NCBI GenBank assembly: GCA_018457305.1
Contig: JAGYHM010000045.1
Coordinates: 1-9,423 of the forward strand
Source: Fusobacterium sp.
GTDB taxonomy: Bacteria > Fusobacteriota > Fusobacteriia > Fusobacteriales > Fusobacteriaceae
DNA length: 9,423 bases
Direction of reading: 5' to 3'
Numbering within the stretch: position 1 is the first letter of the stretch; every line of letters starts with the position of its first letter. The notes below the pieces were generated by a model, which worked only from the letters and a program-made list of their open reading frames with translations, was not told the DNA's origin and did no database searches. Below are positions 5,268 through 9,423 of the stretch, piece after piece. The translations under genes and the position numbers were made by a program.

Positions 5268-5464
5268 AAGGAAATTTAATTGAAAAACTTCCTTATATTT
5301 AAAGAAAATAGAGCAGTAAAATATTATTCTTATCTTCTAAAAGAGGTATACTTATAAGGGAAAAAACAAAACCTTTTAGTGTATATGAGAATGACAATAA
5401 AATAAACCAATAATAAAAAATGGGAAACACCAAAACCATACGATTTTTTCGTATGGTTTTTTGT
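5268..5464 (+). ncRNA. Candidate structured RNA or leader upstream of the relaxase
   Basis: From the predicted start near 5268 to the terminator at 5432-5464 there is no credible ORF. The segment can fold into a hairpin using ATATAAGGAA (5264-5273) and TTCCTTATAT (5289-5298), a second using CTAAAAG (5337-5343) and CTTTTAG (5373-5379), and the terminator. It could be a free regulatory RNA of about 195 nt, or an attenuated leader controlling relaxase expression. No known RNA family is recognised. Confidence 0.4.
5432..5464 (+). terminator. Strong terminator immediately upstream of the relaxase gene
   Basis: AAAACCATACGA (5432-5443) and TCGTATGGTTTT (5449-5460) form a perfect 12-bp stem with a five-T loop, followed by more T. 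It ends about 18 nt before the relaxase ribosome binding site. I see no convincing promoter after it, so relaxase mRNA may depend on read-through. Confidence 0.85.
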
Positions 5465-5496
5465 TTATATAAAATTTATTTGAAAGGAGAATATCT

Positions 5497-8406
5497 GTGA
5501 GTATATTTAATTTCCATATATCTAACTCAAAGAGTGTTACTAAAAAAAATATAAAAGCAAGTGAACACTACAATTATATATCAAGAGCAGAGCAATATTC
5601 TCCTAAATCATCAAATGAAGTTACTAGAGAACAAGAAATTCAATCTGCTCTTTCTCACTTAGAGTATGTCCAAAGAAAAAATGCTTTTAGTCATCATGAT
5701 GACTACGAAGATTTAGTTGTATCTAAAGATAATAATATGCCATCTTGGGCTGAAGAAAATCCAGCAGTATTTTGGATCGCTTCTGAAAAGTATGAGAGAG
5801 CAAATGGAAGAACTTACACAGAATTTTTAATATCTCTTCCACATGAATTATCAGACAAAGAAAATGAGAATCTAATTGATACATTCTGCAAAGATACTTT
5901 TGGGAAAAGTTTTGTATATTCTTATGGTATTCACTCTAAACCTTCAAGTGTAGAAGAAATACAAAATATACACTGCCATTTAATGTTCTGTGAAAGAAAG
6001 CTTGATGGAATATATAGAGAGCCTGAACAATTTTTTAAAAGATATAATTCAAAATACCCTGAAAGAGGTGGAGCAGGAAAAGATAGATTTTGGAATAGAG
6101 CTGACATGTTTAAAATTACTAGAAAAAATTGGGAACGAATACTTAATAAAGAACTAGAAGCAAGAGGTTTAGAAAAAGTAAGTGCAGAAACATTAGAGTT
6201 TCAAAGATTAGAAGCTATTACAGCAGGAGATATATTAAAAGCAGAGTTTTTAGATAGACCTGCTATTAACTGTGATAGTAGAGTAATGATGAAATATAAT
6301 AAGTATGGAGAAGACTCATTAACTACTTTAGAAAAAGAAGAATATGAATTATTTTTGATTGCTAAAGAGATAAGAGATATAAAAAAAGAAAATTATAATG
6401 AACTTAAAAATTCTAATCATATAGAAAAATGTAAATATATAGGAAAAAATCTTATTAGAGATAGAGCTAAGTATGCAATTCATAAAGCTAAAAGTCAAAA
6501 TAAAGAAATGGATAAATTCAATTATTTTGAACAAGCTAAAGAACAGCTTCCATTTGCTTTTGCTGGAAATGGAATTTTATTAGAAGAATATAACAATGAT
6601 AAATTTGATGCAGAAATAAATAAAGCGTTTTTAGATACTTTTGAAATAAAGGAAAATCAATTTATAAAAAATGAAGTTTCTTCTGATTTAGAAATGCCTT
6701 CTTTATATAAAGATTATAAACCCAATATTGATATAATCTCAATGTACCCTGATATAATTAAAAATTTAGAAAAAGATAGAAAAAAATTAGAATCAGATAA
6801 AAGAACTTTAGTTAGTAATATAAAAACATCAATAATAAAATTTGAACTTCCTTATTATGAAGAAGCTGTTTTTAATATTTCAGCTAAAGGAATTAAATCT
6901 GATGAATTAACAAATATTAGAGAACTATATAATAAGAAAAATTTAATTGAAAAAGAATTAAATGATAAATCCATATTTAAAAAATTCTTTAAAAATGAAA
7001 AAGAAGAAATTGAAAAAAGAAAAGAAATTGAAGAAATCAATGATAAGTTATTTGAGTTATACAAATATGAAATTTCTAAAGAATTACAAAAAGAACTATT
7101 TATTGAAAAATTTAATATCTTAAAGAGAGAAGAGAAAAATAATCCTGAAATATTTGAAAAACATCAGTCTTCTATGAACTTTATGATAAATGACTATGTG
7201 AAAATAAAAGAAGAGATTGAAATAAATAAAACTGGAAGCAGATATGCTTCTGATGAATATTCAAGGTATTCAAAAGAAATTGAAAAAGAAGAAGATAAAT
7301 TAAGACCTTTAAAAAATAAAATTGAAACATTAATTTATAGTGTAGCTTCCCTTAAAGAAAAAGGAAGCTATAACATGAATAATGACAAACTAAAAGTATA
7401 TAGATTAAGAGACTTAATTAAAGAAGAAAAAATAGAAAGCAATAGTATATTATTTGATAAAGTATGTACTTCTATATTAAAAGATGCTGTTAAAAAACAA
7501 GATTTTTATAAAGAAGCTATAGAATCTGATTTAAATGTAGCTTCAAAAGATTTTATAGTAAATTTTGAAGTAATTAAAAATTTAGAAAAGTTAATAAATA
7601 AAGAAAAAACATTAAGTAATTTAGTTAAGGAAATTGATAATCTTAAAGAAAATGAAGTCTATAAATTTAATAAAGCTTCAGAACCTAAAATAGAAATTAA
7701 AAAAGAAGAAAAAGAAATAGAGTCAAAAGAAAAGGAAAGTATTTTAAAATATCTAGCTGCTTGTTCAATGCTTGATGAAAATATCTATTCTCAAGAAAAA
7801 ACAAAAGAATTATTACTTAATGAAGATAGACTATTAAATATAGCTCAAAAAAGTAATATTTCAATGGAAAAAGTCGTTTTAAAATACAGAAGAAAACTTA
7901 GTGATTTAACTTTAGATACAGAAGATTTAAACCAAAAAGTTAAAGTTTCTAAAACTGCTTTAAATGATTTAGAACTTAATCCAAGTTTTATTAAAAATTG
8001 TGAAGAAATAAAATCTGACTTATTAAAAGAAAGAAAAATATTATTTGCAAAAATTGACAAAGCAAAATTATTAAAACAAAATGCAAATGATTTATTTACT
8101 AGTTCAAGAGAAATAACTTCAAAATTGAAAAAAATTGAAGAAATTTTAGAAAATAAAGAAAATACAAAAGAAGCTAAAAAAGTTATTGATACTACAGATT
8201 CTCTAATTGAAAAAAATACAAATAAAAAGAAAGAAATTAAATCAGAATCTAAATTTATACCTAAAAAAGCTACTTCAAGAAAAAAAGATATTCCTGAATC
8301 AAATAATTCTTCTCCTATCTTTGGAATTAAAATTCCAAAGAAAAAGAGAAAAGGGCTTGTTGATGAGGAAGATGGTATCGTAAAAGAATATGGAGATGAA
8401 AGATAA
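5497..8406 (+). CDS. MobA/MobL-family (MobQ) relaxase with long coiled-coil C-terminus and tail
   Basis: This conjugative relaxase nicks oriT, becomes covalently joined to the strand and pilots it into the recipient. It starts at GTG (5497), 7 nt after a GAAAGGAGA ribosome binding site. The N-terminal ~240 residues are the relaxase domain. 'YNYISRAEQY' carries the likely catalytic Tyr27 (compare RSF1010 MobA Tyr25). 'GRTYTEFLISLPHEL' (104-118) supplies the acidic ligand E109, and 'IHCHLMF' (158-164) the metal-binding H159 and H161. 'GGAGKDRFWNRAD' and 'RKNWERILNKELEARGLEKVS' complete the family pattern. Residues about 240-930 are mostly Lys/Glu-rich helix and predicted coiled coil, with no primase or helicase motif seen. 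The end, 944-969, begins IKIPKKKRK and closes with GDER, matching the tails of three toxins. The oriT candidate lies just upstream. No coupling protein gene is in view. Confidence 0.92.
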   Translation: MSIFNFHISNSKSVTKKNIKASEHYNYISRAEQYSPKSSNEVTREQEIQSALSHLEYVQRKNAFSHHDDYEDLVVSKDNNMPSWAEENPAVFWIASEKYERANGRTYTEFLISLPHELSDKENENLIDTFCKDTFGKSFVYSYGIHSKPSSVEEIQNIHCHLMFCERKLDGIYREPEQFFKRYNSKYPERGGAGKDRFWNRADMFKITRKNWERILNKELEARGLEKVSAETLEFQRLEAITAGDILKAEFLDRPAINCDSRVMMKYNKYGEDSLTTLEKEEYELFLIAKEIRDIKKENYNELKNSNHIEKCKYIGKNLIRDRAKYAIHKAKSQNKEMDKFNYFEQAKEQLPFAFAGNGILLEEYNNDKFDAEINKAFLDTFEIKENQFIKNEVSSDLEMPSLYKDYKPNIDIISMYPDIIKNLEKDRKKLESDKRTLVSNIKTSIIKFELPYYEEAVFNISAKGIKSDELTNIRELYNKKNLIEKELNDKSIFKKFFKNEKEEIEKRKEIEEINDKLFELYKYEISKELQKELFIEKFNILKREEKNNPEIFEKHQSSMNFMINDYVKIKEEIEINKTGSRYASDEYSRYSKEIEKEEDKLRPLKNKIETLIYSVASLKEKGSYNMNNDKLKVYRLRDLIKEEKIESNSILFDKVCTSILKDAVKKQDFYKEAIESDLNVASKDFIVNFEVIKNLEKLINKEKTLSNLVKEIDNLKENEVYKFNKASEPKIEIKKEEKEIESKEKESILKYLAACSMLDENIYSQEKTKELLLNEDRLLNIAQKSNISMEKVVLKYRRKLSDLTLDTEDLNQKVKVSKTALNDLELNPSFIKNCEEIKSDLLKERKILFAKIDKAKLLKQNANDLFTSSREITSKLKKIEEILENKENTKEAKKVIDTTDSLIEKNTNKKKEIKSESKFIPKKATSRKKDIPESNNSSPIFGIKIPKKKRKGLVDEEDGIVKEYGDER
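8319..8340. repeat. Perfect 10-bp-arm palindrome inside the relaxase tail codons
   Basis: CTTTGGAATT (8319-8328), AA, AATTCCAAAG (8331-8340). It lies in the codons for FGIKIPK at the start of the relaxase tail. The other tailed genes encode IKIP or its equivalent without this palindrome. Confidence 0.5.
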
Positions 8407-8410
8407 TTTA

Positions 8411-8446
8411 AAAACACTATATCATTAGTTGATATAGTGTTTTTTT
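8411..8446. terminator. Bidirectional terminator between relaxase and the toxin gene
   Basis: AAAACACTATATCA (8411-8424) and TGATATAGTGTTTT (8430-8443) form a 14-bp stem with a 5-nt loop and T/A runs on both sides. It serves the rightward relaxase gene and, from the other strand, the convergent toxin gene. Confidence 0.9.
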
Positions 8447-8465
8447 AAAGTATAACCTTATTTTT

Positions 8466-9002
8466 TTATCTTTCATTTTGCTTGTTTTTACTTTTCAATT
8501 TTTTGGGAATTATTATACTTTTTCTTTTTTTATTTTCTATTTCTTCAATTAAAATTTTATAAATTTTCTGAACATCAATTTCATTTTTAACCAAATTTTT
8601 TTTAATCATTTTTACACGAATTATTTTTCTAGCTTTTTTTTCAACTTGTTTAATAATTTTTGTATTTTTTAAAATATAATGTCTTCCATTTTTTTCAAAT
8701 TCTCTATCAATATAATTAACTTTTATTGGAAATATATCCTGAATATTAAAAGCAGAATTTTTAACGGTTGAATTAATAACATAACTTTTGCACTTATCTT
8801 CTCCTCCGCTTTTTTCAATTATTTTTTTTACTTTTTCAAGTTTACTTGTCATAGGAATTAACCAAAGTATATCTTTATTTTTTTTATCTTGAATACAATA
8901 AAATAAGGGTCTTCCATTTTTTTGAAATGGCAAAGAAGAATCATTAATTTTTTCAAAAAATTCTTTTTTTACAAGATAAAATCCATTCTTTTTTATTTCC
9001 AT
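8466..9002 (-). CDS. cptN: Type III toxin-antitoxin endoribonuclease, CptN-like, with C-terminal tail
   Basis: This 178-residue protein resembles CptN-type toxins of type III systems, relatives of ToxN and AbiQ. They cut RNA and are inhibited by, and process, a repeat RNA antitoxin. Visible family pattern: 'NGFYLVKKEFFEKINDSSL' (6-24), 'NGRPLFYCIQDKKNKDILWLIPMTSKLEKVKKI' (29-61, the RP-FY-WLIP-TSK core), 'FNIQDIFPIKVNYIDREF' (85-102), a basic segment near 120-136, and 'DVQKIYKILIEEI' (143-155). AAGGAG lies 6 nt before the ATG. The gene follows a promoter, tandem repeats and a terminator, the standard type III order. Residues 163-178 (IIIPKKLKSKNKQNER) extend past the last family helix and match the Zeta-like kinase tail. 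The match to CptN is from memory of the family pattern; assignment to type III is much surer than to the subfamily. Confidence 0.85.
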   Translation of the reverse strand: MEIKKNGFYLVKKEFFEKINDSSLPFQKNGRPLFYCIQDKKNKDILWLIPMTSKLEKVKKIIEKSGGEDKCKSYVINSTVKNSAFNIQDIFPIKVNYIDREFEKNGRHYILKNTKIIKQVEKKARKIIRVKMIKKNLVKNEIDVQKIYKILIEEIENKKRKSIIIPKKLKSKNKQNER

Positions 9003-9020
9003 TTTATTCTCCTTTTAAAT

Positions 9021-9046
9021 AAAAAGGAAGGTAAAATCCTTCCTTT
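9021..9046 (-). terminator. Leaky terminator between antitoxin RNA and toxin gene
   Basis: On the minus strand AAAGGAAGG (9046-9038) pairs with CCTTCCTTT (9031-9023) around a 6-nt loop and is followed by T residues. In type III loci this hairpin lets most transcripts stop as antitoxin RNA while a minority read on into the toxin. Confidence 0.8.
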
Positions 9047-9196
9047 CTTTCTTCTTACAATTTTTAATGAGTAGGTTGTAAGTTCCTATCGCACTTAACT
9101 TCTTACAATTTTTAATGAGTAGGTTGTAAGTTCCTATCGCACTTAACTTCTTACAATTTTTAATGAGTAGGTTGTAAGTTCCTATCTAACTTTCCT
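9047..9196 (-). ncRNA. cptI: Type III RNA antitoxin (CptI-like repeat RNA)
   Basis: This is the transcript from the predicted start near 9196 down to the terminator. It holds two full 48-nt units and one partial unit. In the RNA sense each unit contains CTTACAA and TTGTAAG, which can pair (7 bp) around a 15-nt loop with an AAAAA stretch; this is suited to the pseudoknotted folds known for type III antitoxins. The toxin is expected to cut the precursor into single-unit RNAs that bind and inhibit it. The position directly upstream of the toxin, with a terminator between, supports the call. Exact ends are estimates. Confidence 0.85.
9051..9186. repeat. 48-bp tandem repeats, 2.8 copies
   Basis: Units start at 9051, 9099 and 9147. 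The first two are identical over 48 bp and the third stops after 40 bp (9186). There are no spacers between units, so this is a direct tandem array and not a CRISPR. It forms the body of the RNA antitoxin. Confidence 0.95.
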
Positions 9197-9202
9197 AACT
9201 AA

Positions 9203-9231
9203 ATTATACTATATTTTCTATAAAAAATAAA
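9203..9231 (-). promoter_or_regulatory. Promoter of the type III toxin-antitoxin locus
   Basis: Read on the minus strand, TATAAT occupies 9208-9203, just ahead of the repeat array. A matching -35 (TTTATT, 9231-9226, 17-nt spacer) is weak. The position relative to the array makes the call more convincing than the hexamers alone. Confidence 0.5.
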
Positions 9232-9238
9232 GAAAATT

Positions 9239-9423
9239 TTATTCACTTATAATTTTTCTTATTTTAGAGAATAATTTAGAAATTTTATTTTGCTTTCTTT
9301 TATCAAAAGTTTCCCATCTTTCTTCAATTTCCCTACTTAAGGTTGGAATACTATTTTTTTCTATTTTCTCTTCTAGCTCTTTTTTTTCATCATCTGAAAT
9401 ATAAGTAATTTTCTTTATATATT
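9239..9423 (-). CDS. Unknown protein, C-terminal 60 residues (partial at right edge)
   Basis: An open frame enters from the right edge and stops at TAA (9241-9239). The visible end includes 'YISDDEKKELEEKIEKNSI', 'PTLSREIEERWETFDKRKQ' and 'NKISKLFSKIRKIISE'. It is highly charged and helical. The 'IT-YIS-DDEKKELEEK...PTLSREIEERW' stretch vaguely recalls ribbon-helix-helix proteins such as MobC-type relaxosome factors or antitoxins, but this is too short to assign. It ends about 30 bp before the -10 of the type III locus, so the two could be partly co-transcribed. It does not carry the NER tail. Confidence 0.5.
   Translation of the reverse strand, partial: YIKKITYISDDEKKELEEKIEKNSIPTLSREIEERWETFDKRKQNKISKLFSKIRKIISE

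Noticed and set aside
5385..5405. Possible leader peptide MRMTIK before the relaxase
   Set aside because: It has no clear ribosome binding site, and its six codons carry no run that would suggest attenuation by translation.
7845..8417. 190-codon open frame on the minus strand
   Set aside because: It is the antisense of the Lys/Glu-rich relaxase C-terminus. The Phe/Ser/Leu-rich product is a typical composition artefact, and no ribosome binding site is evident.
9051..9186. Short regular repeats that could be taken for a CRISPR array
   Set aside because: The 48-bp units abut without variable spacers and sit between a promoter and a terminator ahead of a type III toxin gene, which fits an RNA antitoxin.

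Overview
The window is very AT-rich DNA that most resembles a Fusobacterium chromosome. The strongest taxonomic hint is the C-terminal anchor of a YadA-type trimeric autotransporter at the left edge. Codon use is strongly A/T-ended throughout. The genus is inferred from protein character, not from a database search.

Layout. Bases 1-890 look like ordinary chromosome: the 3' end of the autotransporter gene, then a monocistronic HU-family gene with its own promoter and a strong terminator. Bases about 890-5060 form a rightward accessory block: a 122-aa unknown protein plus a HipA-like kinase, then a 77-aa unknown protein plus a Zeta/COG4185-like kinase, then a small serine recombinase and two small membrane proteins, closed by a terminator. 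Bases about 5060-5500 are non-coding and structured. They hold an RSF1010-like oriT candidate, a promoter, and a short transcript unit ending in a strong terminator. Bases 5497-8406 encode a 969-aa MobA/MobL (MobQ) relaxase with a very long coiled-coil C-terminus. On the opposite strand, 8466-9200 is a complete type III toxin-antitoxin locus of the CptIN kind: promoter, 48-nt tandem-repeat RNA antitoxin, leaky terminator, endoribonuclease. The right edge cuts through another leftward gene. No replication gene, type IV coupling protein or secretion channel gene is visible. This fits an integrative mobilizable element, or part of one, that depends on a helper conjugation system.

Main observation. 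Four unrelated proteins end in nearly the same C-terminal tail, roughly I-x-I-P-K-K-x-K-x-K...(N/D)-E-R-COOH. They are the relaxase, the HipA-like kinase, the Zeta-like kinase and the CptN-like RNase. The proline and isoleucine codons differ between copies, so the similarity looks selected at protein level. Relaxase C-termini are where type IV secretion signals usually lie. The other three tailed proteins are all toxin-type enzymes, and each follows a small untailed partner or an RNA antitoxin. The inference is that the element may export toxins together with its DNA, using the relaxase's own secretion signal, while the antitoxins are supplied only by inherited DNA. This would parallel the Bartonella BID-domain/Fic effectors. 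It is a hypothesis from sequence pattern only.

The two protein toxin operons also share a leader: a small stem-loop with a TTGGCTGAATA core just upstream of the ribosome binding site. This suggests common post-transcriptional or operator-based control.
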